Shown: piece after piece, positions 15,837 through 25,603 of the stretch
Position numbering within the stretch: position 1 is the stretch's first letter
Layout: each line of letters begins with the position of its first letter
Source: a virus
Virus record (IMG/VR): IMGVR_UViG_3300033388_004136
Span: 1 to 27,546 of that record
Strand: one strand, 5' to 3'
Length of the DNA: 27,546 nt
Program-made: the position numbers and the translations under genes
The notes under the pieces: generated by a model
The model's database searches: none
The model's input: the letters and a program-made list of their open reading frames with translations, nothing else
What the model was told of the DNA's origin: nothing

Positions 15837-16373
15837 ATGGTAATTATTCCATATGATATGGTGGAAGTTGAAGATAAAATGGATAAATATAGGGAATCTA
15901 TTGATTATGATGCATCCAAAGAAAAGGATATGTATAATACATATTTTGAGCAATCAAGAAAACCATCAGTTAGATTGGATGATACTGAAGAGAAAAACAA
16001 ACTTATAAGTGAAATGCCATTACATAATTACTATTTTGATTATAAAACTGAGCTTGCACCTGGTGGAAGAAGAGAAATGGTACAATCAGAGGTACTAGGC
16101 GAAGAAGCAAACAGAAAAACTGCTTTAAATAATTTACTTAAAGCATATCCACAATTAGAAAAATTATCACCAGAAAATATGGGGAGTTTGTTTGGTAGAT
16201 ATATGAATGGTGAAAATATTACTGATTTAATTAAAGAATATGGTGTGATTACAGGGGAACATATTTCTTCTATATCAAGATTGGTAGTACCAACTTTTAT
16301 GCAAAAAGAATATCCTAAAATAAAATATCCTACTATTACAAAAACAAAACCAGCAGGTTATTATTGGGAATAA
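15837..16373 (+). CDS. C-terminal part of the amber-split internal virion protein
   Basis: 178 residues if started at 15837, but the frame is open from 15795 directly after the TAG, and the 14 codons before this ATG look coding ('QKDYLKKPAAAKAR'). No Shine-Dalgarno precedes the ATG; a later in-frame ATG (15879) has only a poor GGAAG site. The content is mixed helical, with 'ENMGSLFGRYMNGENITDLI' and a Lys/Pro-rich C-terminus ending 'KTKPAGYYWE'. It is most simply the C-terminal half of the upstream gene. If translated alone it would need re-initiation. The function is unknown beyond membership of the ejection-protein block. Confidence 0.6.
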   Translation: MVIIPYDMVEVEDKMDKYRESIDYDASKEKDMYNTYFEQSRKPSVRLDDTEEKNKLISEMPLHNYYFDYKTELAPGGRREMVQSEVLGEEANRKTALNNLLKAYPQLEKLSPENMGSLFGRYMNGENITDLIKEYGVITGEHISSISRLVVPTFMQKEYPKIKYPTITKTKPAGYYWE

Positions 16374-16391
16374 AAAAGGATTTATTTATTA

Positions 16392-19300
16392 ATGCCATAT
16401 ACAGATGAACAAATAAATAGAATATTATCATATTCAGAACAGCCTACTACACGGGCATATCCAACCACACGTCCGACATATGCCGAATTTATCCCTGAAT
16501 CATTAAAAGAAATAGGGCGTGGTGCAGAAAAGTTTTATTTAAGTGCCACATTGCCTATGATTGACCCGGATATTGCCGAACAAAATAGACGTGAAGCTGA
16601 ACTTGCACGTATTCAATCAGCATCTGAACAATACGAAAAGCGGTTTACTTCGCCAAAAGCACCAGGTACAATGCGTTTATTAGCCAAAGATGTTATACCA
16701 AATATTGGATATAGTGTTGGTATGTCTGGACCTGTTGTTGCTGCTAGTGTAGCAGGTTCACCATTACTTGGTCTTATTACTGCTGCTGGAATGTTGCATC
16801 CTGCATTACGTTCTTTAAGACGGCAAAAAATGGATGACCTTGAAAGAACAACACGGCAACGCATAGAGCCTATTCTTGGTAGAAAAATAACAGATGATGA
16901 GTGGAACCGTGAAATAGAACGGCACGATTACGCAACGCTTGCGAAAAAATCTGCCGCGTATGAGGTCTATCCAGAATTAATCGGTAGTGTTGCATTAGGT
17001 CTTATATTCAAAGCAGGTGGACCATTTGCCAGAAAAGCGGTAACAAAAGTTGTGGGTCGTATAGCACCAAAAGCTGGTCAAGAGGTTGGTGAAATATTAG
17101 CTAAGCCAGGCATTATTTCTGCTTTTGCTGGTGGTGTTGGTGTATTTACTGAAACACAACTTGAGGAACAAATTACAGAATTATATACAAATTACAATCA
17201 GGCAAGATTGGATTGGGAACATGGATTAGCTGGCGAACCAGCAGACGAAAATCCATATAGTGCAGTATCATTTATTATGCCAGGTATACCAACTAGTATC
17301 CCTAAATTAGCTGAAACATTAAAACAACAGGCAATTCCTGTTGGGCTTACAACAATTACGATGGGTGCAGTGCTTGGTGGTGGTGCAACTGCTGTCGATA
17401 TACATAATGTTAATAAAATGAGGCGTGATTTTAAGTTTGATAACGCCGATATGCGTAAATCTGTTATTAATAAAATCTGGAACGGATTAAACGAAACCAA
17501 AAATTCAGATGTGGCGATAAAATCAGCTGAAGCATTAAGGGATAAATATGGTAAGGAACAAAATCCGGAGTTATGGACTGCGTTAGATAATATTATTTCA
17601 GCGTTTAGAGATTACGATGCCACCGCAAAAACTGGCGATAGTATGATGCGTGAACGTGCGTTTAATAGATTTGAGTTGTTACGCAGTGATGAAGCGTTAA
17701 GTAAATACGGTAATCTTGGTGATACAACAGAAACTAAACATGATATATCAAGAATATTAACTAAACTTAAAGAACTTGCACAAGCCGATGGTGTAAATGT
17801 TGCTATTGAAAATGCAAATATATTAAGGGAAAATGCAAGCGAACTCGGATTAACAGATACGGTAAATTCTATTGATAGATTTATAAATTCATCGCGTGGG
17901 ATTGAAAAACAGCGTGTGAAAGCTGTTGAAAAAGAAATAATAAAACAGCAAACATCAGAACAAAATATAGCGGCGGCTATTCAAGATGCCGCACAAAGAA
18001 TTAATCAAGGTGAGGATGTATGGGATGTTATTGCTGAAACAAATAAGAAAAAGAATATAGAGAAAGCTAGGAAAAATAAAGCCGACCGCGCAAGAATTGA
18101 AGCTGAACGTGTGCAAATTGTAGGTGCTATTCAGGATGTAGCTAATAGAATGAAAGCCGAAGAAGAAATTGGTGCTGAAATACCATTAGGTGAAGGATAT
18201 GCACCACCAGTTGCCGAAGCTGTTGTACCTGCTATTCAGCCAGAGGCGGGAATTGTTGAGCCGACCGTTACTATCCCTGAAGTCGAGAAAGTTGTTCCTG
18301 AGGCACAGAAACCTACCAGAGAGGCAATTCCTGTTGAACCTACAGCAGAAAAAATCCTATCGAGAATAAAATATCGTGGTAAAATGTATAATGTTGTTAA
18401 AACACCAGAAGGTAATTTATTCTTAAAAAGCAAAACAGCGACAATACCATATTCTTATGAGCAATATGATAAGTATATTAGTAGGGTTGAGGCTGGTAGA
18501 AAAGCTATTGGTACAAGACTTGAGGATAAAACATTATTCCATCCTGACGAATTTGATGATAAACCAGCATTATCAGTATTATTAGGTGCGGGTTTAAACA
18601 TTAAATCTGGTACAAGCGAAGGATATAAAGTTAGTGGTGAATTACGAGATTTATTTGATGGTGTTATGGTGGGTACTTCTGGGGTAAATGCAAAACTACC
18701 TTATGACCCGAAAGGTAAGTCTAATACCGATGACTTAGTTTATGCTTATAATACTGCAATAAGAGAATCTGGCGAAGCTGGTAGAGAATTTACATTATCT
18801 ACATTTAATGAGTTGATACAAGAAGCCCATAGGGAAATGGGTGAATTATATGCCCAACATAAAAGTTTTGAGAAATATGGAGCTGACCAATTAACTTACG
18901 ATGAGAGTGTTGAATATGAACAGTTGAATAAATATTTAGGGATTGATGAAGATTTTTACAGAGAAAAATTAAGAAATGCAATACCAGAAGAAGCAAATAA
19001 AATAATAGATGAAATTGTATTGGCAAATGAGCAAGAACTTAATAATTTACATAAAGAGGTAAGGGAAAATGAACAAGCAGAAACGGAAGAAATACGGAGA
19101 AACATACAGGAAAGCGTTAAAGGCGAGGCTGATGAAAGTGGTATTACAGAAGAAGATGTTAATCAAGCAATAAGGGAACTTGATGAATATTTTACAACAG
19201 GTGTGTCTACGGAAACATTCATTGAAACAGCGGTAGAACAAATTCCCCGTGAAAAACTTAAAGAAGTAGCGTATAGAAAACCAAAAGAACTTAATGAAAT

Positions 19301-22300
19301 TGTAAACAATAAACCACTACTTTCTGACGAAGATTGGAATAGTGTTCCTGATGTAGAAAAAAAAGCTATTATGGGTAATTTACCAGATTTTATAGAAATG
19401 GCAAAAGCGTGGAATAGAAATAGTCCTGCTATGATAAGGGATATGAATGATGGTTCTAGTTTCTCAATAAAAATTACTGGCGATACTAATCCAGTAAAAT
19501 CAATAGGTGGGGAATTATATCAACGTAGGCAGGATACACCGATTCCAGACCATACAACCGCGATGTTTAATACATTTGATTCCGTAACTGGCACACCAAT
19601 AAAAGAAGGTGATTCTGTATGGTTTTTTGAGGACGGTCGTATACTTTTAGAAGATACATTTACTTTTTTACCCGATGTTGTTAAACAAGGTACGCTGTTT
19701 GATATGCAGGTATATTTACAAAGTAAAGGTAAAAAAGCGAACGATACGGTTAATAAAGTTACACCTGATGATACTAATTTAGTCGAACAATCTCAAAATC
19801 CTGATACACAATCTAATATATTTACTGATGAAGAATTGCAGGCAATGACTAAAGACCCAAATCAAACAGAATTGTTTAGTGAATATACCAAACTTTCTGG
19901 TGATTATATACCATTGCCGATGGAAATGGTTAATGATATTGTGAATAAAGTAACTAAAGTATTTGCCAATAAGCCAAATATAAAAGTTATTGATAATATA
20001 TACCAACCAACCAAAAAAGAAAATTTGGAAAAACTAAAATCAATCGGTACGCTTGGCAATCCCAATTCCACAATAGTTGGATTATTCGACCCTATTGACG
20101 ATACGGTTTATTTGTCCACCAGGGCTATGCGTAACGAAACTGATGTTGTTGAAGCTATATTGCATGAAACAATTGGACATTATGGTTTACGCAATGTTAT
20201 TGGTAAACAATTAGAACCAGTGTTAAAGCAAGCATATAATTACTATAAAACGAATAATCCTGACAAATTAAATAAAATAGCCGATTTATATGGATTTGAC
20301 TTAGAAAAAAATTCAAAGCATAGAATGCAAACAGCGGAAGAACTATTAGTTGACGCTGTTATTAATCCACAAGAAGCACCTATTATTCATAACCGCGTTA
20401 TAACCGTGATAAAGAATTTTATAAACCGTATACTGCGAGCTATTGGTATTTCACCGACAGAAAAAACCATTACAATAAATTCAGAAAAAGATATAATTAA
20501 CCTAGCAGAACGTGCACGCGATTATGTTCTCGGGCAATCAAGACTTATTGGTGCACCAAAAAACATAACTGGTCGGAATACTGTGCTTATGCCAGAAACC
20601 ATATTAAATAATTCTGATATTTTTATAAATGAATTTAATGATATTGTTGCATCCATACGCGATAACAACGAACACCATGATATTGAAAAAATTAAAGGCG
20701 AAGTTATAGTACGTGGTATAGAAAAACTATATCAGCAAGGAAAGAAAAAGCCGACTATCAAACAAAATAAACAAATATTTGAAGCGCGTGACCGTATTAA
20801 ATGGTTTGATAAAAAGTATGATAATGATATGTTGAACGAAATGTATAAAACGCTTAATGCTATTGCAAATCGCAAGTTTGGTGATTCACGCAAAAAAGAT
20901 ATACCGCTTATTCAGTGGATTGCAGGTTCCCCAGAGTATGTTAAGAATATACCATCATTTGAAGCGTTTATAAAATTGGCTTATAATAGTTCAAATGTTA
21001 AGCGGTTATTACATAACCAAATGTTAGGCGAAGAATTAGGCGAAGGAAATGCTTTGACACGTTTGGTTAAATGGGGACATAAAAAAGGGAATGAAAAAGA
21101 ATATGCCCAAATGGGCGAAGTATGGTTTGAGAATGACAGAAATAAAACCGATTATGCTAGAGAAGAAACTAAAAAAACCACACAGCTTATGTTGGACATA
21201 ATAGATGAAAATCTAAAGGAAATGCCTGATTTAAATAAAATAGATAGAATGAATACTGAACGGCAATTATTGGAAAATCAGCGTAAGGATAAAACAAAAA
21301 CAGAATTACAACGACAAGGATTTTCTGAATCAGCAATACAAATATGGTTGGATATACGTGATTCGTACGATAGAGCATTGGAAACATTCATAAGATTAGG
21401 TAAAATTACAATCAAAAATGCCAAAAAAGAAAATATGGCTATACCAACCATCTTGTTTGATGATAGCATAACAGGCACATCGTATAAAGTAAATCTTATG
21501 GATAGTGTTCGTGAAATGGCTGAAATGCGTGGATGGTATGCACCACGTTTAAGGCAACCAGGTAGATTTGGATTACGTGCAGATGCTGAGGGATTATCAC
21601 CAGTACTAAAATATTTTACTACAAAAATACAGCGTGAAAAATTCAAGTTGGATTTAATAGAACAGGGATATGATAAACAGCATAATGCTAAATTTGAATA
21701 TAGGGAAAGTGAGGAATTGCCCGATACATTCAATGTATATGAAAATATATTGGGTATAGAAAAAACTATTGAAGAAGTTTTAGGACGTATGGATTTTACA
21801 TTCTACGAAAGTCTTGATAAAATAAAAGGATTAGATACACGCACTGTTGATTATGTAAAAGTAGATGGTACAAAAGAACAGCATTTTATAGTTGATATGG
21901 ATGGTGATAAATATTCCGAAGTGTTTAAGAATATCGGTGGTAAAAGATATGAAGAACAATCTGGTTCTGGTAATTTAGTATGGCATTTTACCGATACAAA
22001 AAATATAAAAGATAGGGTGCTTAATGGAATAAATACTGATTATAAAGCAAGACGAACAGTAAGTGATGATTTCGCGATACGGTTACTTAGCAATACCGCC
22101 AACCTTATTAAATCTGGTAGTTGGCGTGCTACAACAATAAAACGTGGAAAAGAAGTTGGTGCAGAAGTTGTACGTGGTTATGAAGAGGATTTAATTAAAT
22201 CTTCTGGTACATATTTTAGTAGAACATCGGCTGGTTTAGCGAAGTCTGAGGTTGCGCAACAATTAATGGAAGCTATTTCTGGATTTTATGATAGAAGTGG

Positions 22301-23960
22301 CAAAAAATACGAACGTGCCGATTTTCACAGTGATGAAGAATTTGTTGATTTTATAAGAGAAAACCGTATTAATCCTATAATACAAAGAAGAGCATATAAT
22401 CATGCACATAAAACACTTGAGTCGCTTTTATCGTCAAATACATTTGTAGAAAATGCAATGAGTTTTGCAAAATCCATGATGATTATAAAATATCTTGCTG
22501 GTACTATTGCTTCACCGTTTGTTAATGTTACTTCAATGGTTACATCGGTAGCACCGTCAATGAATCAATATGCCAAAGTTCCGTGGAAACAAATTCCTAT
22601 GCAACTTATGAAAGGTGCAAAATATTATATTGAGTATCGTTTTGGCAGATTAAAAAATATTCCAGATGATGTTATTAAACTATTAAAAAAATTAGACGAA
22701 GCAAGTCTTGATAGAGCACAATATTATAATGACCAATTGGCATGGCTTAAATCAAAAGAAGGTGCATGGGCTGCCAATATGGCAAATAAACTCATGTGGA
22801 TATTTGAACAATCCGAACGGTTTAATCGTGGTGCAACCATTATTGGAACATACGATTATATTAATAAACATAATACAAAGAAATTAAGTTTTGATGAATT
22901 AGTGGAACAATCAGAAGAAATATCAAATAAAGCACATGGTATATATGATAAAAGCACTGCACCATTTTGGGCACAGGGTAAAACCACATTACCTGTTGTA
23001 TCGCGTGGTATGTATACATTTATGAAATTTTCACATAACTATATGCAGAATATGGCAGAAATGTTTTTATCTAGTGAAACCACAAAAAAAGAAAAGATGA
23101 TGAATGTAGGATGGATGATGTTCGCACCAATGGTTCTTGGCGGAATTGGTGCTATACCACTTGCTGGCGCAGTCGATGATTTAGATGAAATGGTTGGTAA
23201 TCCATTAGAAAAATCACTTAATAAAATATTCAACACTGACGATTATATGGGCGACTTTTACAGAGCGGTAGAGGAAAACTTTGGCACTACCGCTGACAGA
23301 ATCGCACATGATGGTGTTATAGGTGCGGTTACACCAGTAACTGTACGTGGTTCGCTAGCTGTTGAAGTTCCTGACCCAACCGAAACTGCACCGTGGTCGT
23401 TGGTAAAAGATATTGGTTATGGATTCAGCGATATAAAAAGAGGTGATATATTGAGGGGTTCGGAACGATTATTACCAAGGTTTATAGCTTCGTTTATACG
23501 TGCAATCCGCGAGGCTAAGTACGGGGCAACCACAAGAACTGGAGCACCGATATTTTACGGTACAGAACAAATTAAACCGACCGCGGGTGAAACGGCATTG
23601 CGTATGCTTAGTTTTTCACCTGTTATGGTTACTAGAAAAAAAGAAGAGGTGTATAAAGCACAAACAATAAAACGTAAATATGACGAACGTAGAACCGATA
23701 TATATGCTCGATATAGAAGATATTTACAGAAATCAACCAAAGACCGTACTACTAAAGAACTGGCTAAAATAATGAAAATGCGTAAAGATTATAACGATGA
23801 CGTTAGAGAAAGACGCAAAACCGACAAACGTTATCTCGGCATATCATTAATAACTAACGAAAGTTTTAGACGTGCGGTTGGTAGTATGAGAAGAGTACCG
23901 AAGATTGAGCGTGGGAGAGCGATGGAAGAAATTACAGTCGGTCGTGGCGAAATATATTAA
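16392..23960 (+). CDS. giant polyvalent ejection protein with HExxH metallopeptidase motif
   Basis: 2522 residues, the largest gene here; Shine-Dalgarno AAAAGGA about 12 bases upstream. The N-terminus has hydrophobic or glycine-rich segments at about 101-134, 194-210, 241-253 and 317-335. Helical and coiled-coil regions lie around 500-610, followed by a Pro/Glu/Val-rich linker. A zinc-peptidase site 'EAILHETIGHYGLR' has H1258, E1259 and H1263, with E1316 or E1317 ('AEELLVDAV') as likely third ligand. Long helical regions follow. A C-terminal part around 2190-2262 ('FWAQGK', 'RGMYTFMKFSHNYMQN', then a hydrophobic helix) resembles the LPD38-type domain of phage polyvalent proteins. It occupies the place of T7 gp16-like ejected proteins. 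I see no transglycosylase. The peptidase may act on a host protein or in virion processing. Confidence 0.8.
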   Translation: MPYTDEQINRILSYSEQPTTRAYPTTRPTYAEFIPESLKEIGRGAEKFYLSATLPMIDPDIAEQNRREAELARIQSASEQYEKRFTSPKAPGTMRLLAKDVIPNIGYSVGMSGPVVAASVAGSPLLGLITAAGMLHPALRSLRRQKMDDLERTTRQRIEPILGRKITDDEWNREIERHDYATLAKKSAAYEVYPELIGSVALGLIFKAGGPFARKAVTKVVGRIAPKAGQEVGEILAKPGIISAFAGGVGVFTETQLEEQITELYTNYNQARLDWEHGLAGEPADENPYSAVSFIMPGIPTSIPKLAETLKQQAIPVGLTTITMGAVLGGGATAVDIHNVNKMRRDFKFDNADMRKSVINKIWNGLNETKNSDVAIKSAEALRDKYGKEQNPELWTALDNIISAFRDYDATAKTGDSMMRERAFNRFELLRSDEALSKYGNLGDTTETKHDISRILTKLKELAQADGVNVAIENANILRENASELGLTDTVNSIDRFINSSRGIEKQRVKAVEKEIIKQQTSEQNIAAAIQDAAQRINQGEDVWDVIAETNKKKNIEKARKNKADRARIEAERVQIVGAIQDVANRMKAEEEIGAEIPLGEGYAPPVAEAVVPAIQPEAGIVEPTVTIPEVEKVVPEAQKPTREAIPVEPTAEKILSRIKYRGKMYNVVKTPEGNLFLKSKTATIPYSYEQYDKYISRVEAGRKAIGTRLEDKTLFHPDEFDDKPALSVLLGAGLNIKSGTSEGYKVSGELRDLFDGVMVGTSGVNAKLPYDPKGKSNTDDLVYAYNTAIRESGEAGREFTLSTFNELIQEAHREMGELYAQHKSFEKYGADQLTYDESVEYEQLNKYLGIDEDFYREKLRNAIPEEANKIIDEIVLANEQELNNLHKEVRENEQAETEEIRRNIQESVKGEADESGITEEDVNQAIRELDEYFTTGVSTETFIETAVEQIPREKLKEVAYRKPKELNEIVNNKPLLSDEDWNSVPDVEKKAIMGNLPDFIEMAKAWNRNSPAMIRDMNDGSSFSIKITGDTNPVKSIGGELYQRRQDTPIPDHTTAMFNTFDSVTGTPIKEGDSVWFFEDGRILLEDTFTFLPDVVKQGTLFDMQVYLQSKGKKANDTVNKVTPDDTNLVEQSQNPDTQSNIFTDEELQAMTKDPNQTELFSEYTKLSGDYIPLPMEMVNDIVNKVTKVFANKPNIKVIDNIYQPTKKENLEKLKSIGTLGNPNSTIVGLFDPIDDTVYLSTRAMRNETDVVEAILHETIGHYGLRNVIGKQLEPVLKQAYNYYKTNNPDKLNKIADLYGFDLEKNSKHRMQTAEELLVDAVINPQEAPIIHNRVITVIKNFINRILRAIGISPTEKTITINSEKDIINLAERARDYVLGQSRLIGAPKNITGRNTVLMPETILNNSDIFINEFNDIVASIRDNNEHHDIEKIKGEVIVRGIEKLYQQGKKKPTIKQNKQIFEARDRIKWFDKKYDNDMLNEMYKTLNAIANRKFGDSRKKDIPLIQWIAGSPEYVKNIPSFEAFIKLAYNSSNVKRLLHNQMLGEELGEGNALTRLVKWGHKKGNEKEYAQMGEVWFENDRNKTDYAREETKKTTQLMLDIIDENLKEMPDLNKIDRMNTERQLLENQRKDKTKTELQRQGFSESAIQIWLDIRDSYDRALETFIRLGKITIKNAKKENMAIPTILFDDSITGTSYKVNLMDSVREMAEMRGWYAPRLRQPGRFGLRADAEGLSPVLKYFTTKIQREKFKLDLIEQGYDKQHNAKFEYRESEELPDTFNVYENILGIEKTIEEVLGRMDFTFYESLDKIKGLDTRTVDYVKVDGTKEQHFIVDMDGDKYSEVFKNIGGKRYEEQSGSGNLVWHFTDTKNIKDRVLNGINTDYKARRTVSDDFAIRLLSNTANLIKSGSWRATTIKRGKEVGAEVVRGYEEDLIKSSGTYFSRTSAGLAKSEVAQQLMEAISGFYDRSGKKYERADFHSDEEFVDFIRENRINPIIQRRAYNHAHKTLESLLSSNTFVENAMSFAKSMMIIKYLAGTIASPFVNVTSMVTSVAPSMNQYAKVPWKQIPMQLMKGAKYYIEYRFGRLKNIPDDVIKLLKKLDEASLDRAQYYNDQLAWLKSKEGAWAANMANKLMWIFEQSERFNRGATIIGTYDYINKHNTKKLSFDELVEQSEEISNKAHGIYDKSTAPFWAQGKTTLPVVSRGMYTFMKFSHNYMQNMAEMFLSSETTKKEKMMNVGWMMFAPMVLGGIGAIPLAGAVDDLDEMVGNPLEKSLNKIFNTDDYMGDFYRAVEENFGTTADRIAHDGVIGAVTPVTVRGSLAVEVPDPTETAPWSLVKDIGYGFSDIKRGDILRGSERLLPRFIASFIRAIREAKYGATTRTGAPIFYGTEQIKPTAGETALRMLSFSPVMVTRKKEEVYKAQTIKRKYDERRTDIYARYRRYLQKSTKDRTTKELAKIMKMRKDYNDDVRERRKTDKRYLGISLITNESFRRAVGSMRRVPKIERGRAMEEITVGRGEIY
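20163..20180 (+). other. HETIGH zinc-binding motif (coding)
   Basis: Codons for residues 1258-1263 of the giant protein. It matches HExxH and is followed by Tyr-Gly-Leu-Arg, as in metallopeptidase domains of phage polyvalent proteins. Confidence 0.8.
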
Positions 23961-24019
23961 TAGGAATATGTATATATCACAATATTCAACTTGCATTACA
24001 ATAGAAGGGATGGTATATT

Positions 24020-24196
24020 ATGACAATGAACAGAGATAGCGATAATTGGGGGATAAAGATTAATTGGCATGATTTGATTGCCATAAAACATGATATAAGT
24101 ATTGTGATAGATAGATTAAATTCGGTACTGAATATATTGAATGATTATATAGAAGACGATTCTATAAATGATAATATTTGGAAAAATAATAAGTAA
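24020..24196 (+). CDS. 58-residue protein of unknown function
   Basis: A clear Shine-Dalgarno (AGAAGGGA) precedes ATG at 24020. The product is short and mostly helical: 'NWHDLIAIKHDISIVIDRLN' followed by 'SVLNILNDYIEDD' gives a heptad-like pattern of Ile/Leu and an acidic end. There is no signal peptide and no full-length membrane helix. It opens the accessory and lysis region after the giant ejection protein. It could be a small oligomeric tail or lysis-accessory protein, but nothing in the sequence decides this. Confidence 0.55.
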   Translation: MTMNRDSDNWGIKINWHDLIAIKHDISIVIDRLNSVLNILNDYIEDDSINDNIWKNNK

Positions 24197-24222
24197 ATAT
24201 ATAATTTAAAAAGGATGGGAAA

Positions 24223-24660
24223 ATGAAAAAAACATTTATGATATTTCTTGTTGTATTATCCATTGTCGGTATTTTGTTTGCACAGGAAGTATTGGATATT
24301 ACAACAACATTGGAAAATTCAGCAACAGACCTGCCAGCATTCGGCACAAGAGGTGCTAGGAAAATAATAGTTTGGTACAGTATGCCCGATTCGACTGACA
24401 CCCTTTATACTAGGATTACTGGTGCAAGTAAATTAGCAGATACATTTGTAAACTTAGATTCTAATGGTGATACAACCAAATATTCATTATCAGTGGGACA
24501 ATCTGAATGGGGTTTTGGTATTGTGATTGAGCACGTTCCTCCATTCCTAAAAATAGAAGTTGACAGCTTAGCATATTCGGACGATACAGTGTGGGATATG
24601 GCGACTGGTACTCGATATAGTGATGATGTCGTTACTATTCGCACTCAATTAATATATTAA
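24223..24660 (+). CDS. secreted protein of unknown function (signal peptide)
   Basis: 145 residues with Shine-Dalgarno AAAGGATGG. The N-terminus is a textbook Sec signal: MKK, a hydrophobic core at residues 4-19, and a cleavage site LFA|Q at 20-21. The mature part (about 125 residues) is rich in Thr, Asp, Ser and Val with alternating hydrophobics, so a small beta-sandwich is likely. No Cys-anchored lipobox and no C-terminal anchor are seen. The next gene encodes another signal-peptide protein 14 bases downstream, so the two are probably co-translated and exported to the host periplasm or surface during infection or lysogeny. No family is recognised. Confidence 0.7.
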   Translation: MKKTFMIFLVVLSIVGILFAQEVLDITTTLENSATDLPAFGTRGARKIIVWYSMPDSTDTLYTRITGASKLADTFVNLDSNGDTTKYSLSVGQSEWGFGIVIEHVPPFLKIEVDSLAYSDDTVWDMATGTRYSDDVVTIRTQLIY

Positions 24661-24674
24661 GGGGAATTGATAAT

Positions 24675-25541
24675 ATGAAAAAACTGATAGTTTTAATTAC
24701 AATTGTGTTATTATTATATACTGTTCCACAAATACAAGCACAATTGATTAAAATCCAGAGTGAAGATTTTGAAGCGTATGATGCAAATATTCAAAAAGTA
24801 GTGGGAACAGTTGGGGATGACAGTACAAATTGGAAAACAGCTTATGATAATTATGTAGTTATAGATTATGCTGGTATATATACCTATGATGCTGATATAT
24901 CAACTACAATCGACCTTACCGACCAGTATCATAAACTTACGATATTTACCGCTGATATGGAAGAAAGTGTAAGTAATGGTGCTCATGCTACAGATAATAT
25001 TACGATTGGTGCTACAGGTACATATTTAGTAAGATATGATATCTGCTGTGAGGTAGCCGCAGGAGCTAAAGACTTTGCATTTGATGTTTTTGAGATAGCC
25101 GCCGCTGCATCAGGAACTGCAATTACAGGAATAACCGAGGCAACCCCAGGAGTTGTAACGACATCAGAAAATCATGGCCTAGAAGATGGTGATAAGATTA
25201 AAATAACCGGTGTGGTTGGTATGGTTATGGTTAATGATAAGCTTTTTACTGTAGCAAATAAGACTGATAAGACTTTTGAATTAACGGATGATGAAGGTAT
25301 TGATGTCAATACTGCTGGTGTAGCGTGGTCATCTGGGGGTACTGTTCACGTTGCTACACAATTATACATAACACATGCACACTCTGAAGCTTCTAATCAG
25401 GATATAGCAAGAACAACTGCTGCTGGTGGTTATGTATTATTGACAAAAGATAATGTAGTTGAAATGTATGTTAAGAATATTACTGATGCCACTAATATTT
25501 TAATTATAGATGGACAATTTAGAATAGAAAGAAAAAAATAA
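24675..25541 (+). CDS. secreted jelly-roll-like protein with inserted E1-FCCH-like domain
   Basis: 288 residues, Shine-Dalgarno AAGGGGA. Signal peptide at 1-22 (MKK, Leu/Ile-rich core, cleavage IQA|Q). Residues about 30-145 and 226-288 read like the two halves of a C1q/TNF-type jelly roll ('NITIGATGTYLVRYDICCEV', later 'YVLLTKDNVVEMYVKNITDA' and the closing strand 'DGQFRIER'). Residues 149-224 between them match the phage form of the E1-FCCH domain: 'ITGITEATPGVVTTSENHGL', 'GDKIKITG', 'FTVANKTDKTFELT', 'SSGGTV'. Such jelly rolls are usually virion-bound in phages; the export signal makes this one unusual. It may bind a surface ligand after secretion. Confidence 0.7.
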   Translation: MKKLIVLITIVLLLYTVPQIQAQLIKIQSEDFEAYDANIQKVVGTVGDDSTNWKTAYDNYVVIDYAGIYTYDADISTTIDLTDQYHKLTIFTADMEESVSNGAHATDNITIGATGTYLVRYDICCEVAAGAKDFAFDVFEIAAAASGTAITGITEATPGVVTTSENHGLEDGDKIKITGVVGMVMVNDKLFTVANKTDKTFELTDDEGIDVNTAGVAWSSGGTVHVATQLYITHAHSEASNQDIARTTAAGGYVLLTKDNVVEMYVKNITDATNILIIDGQFRIERKK

Positions 25542-25553
25542 AGGAAAAGTAAT

Positions 25554-25589
25554 ATGGCAGATTATCCAACAGAAGGTAACGTGAGATAA
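25554..25589 (+). CDS. 11-codon open reading frame, possible remnant
   Basis: ATG with a good Shine-Dalgarno (AAAGGAAAAG) opens an 11-residue frame (MADYPTEGNVR) and stops with TAA. The start site looks functional but the product is tiny. It could be the broken start of a lost gene or a leader. Low confidence that the peptide matters. Confidence 0.2.
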   Translation: MADYPTEGNVR

Positions 25590-25603
25590 AATAGGGGTGT
25601 ATT

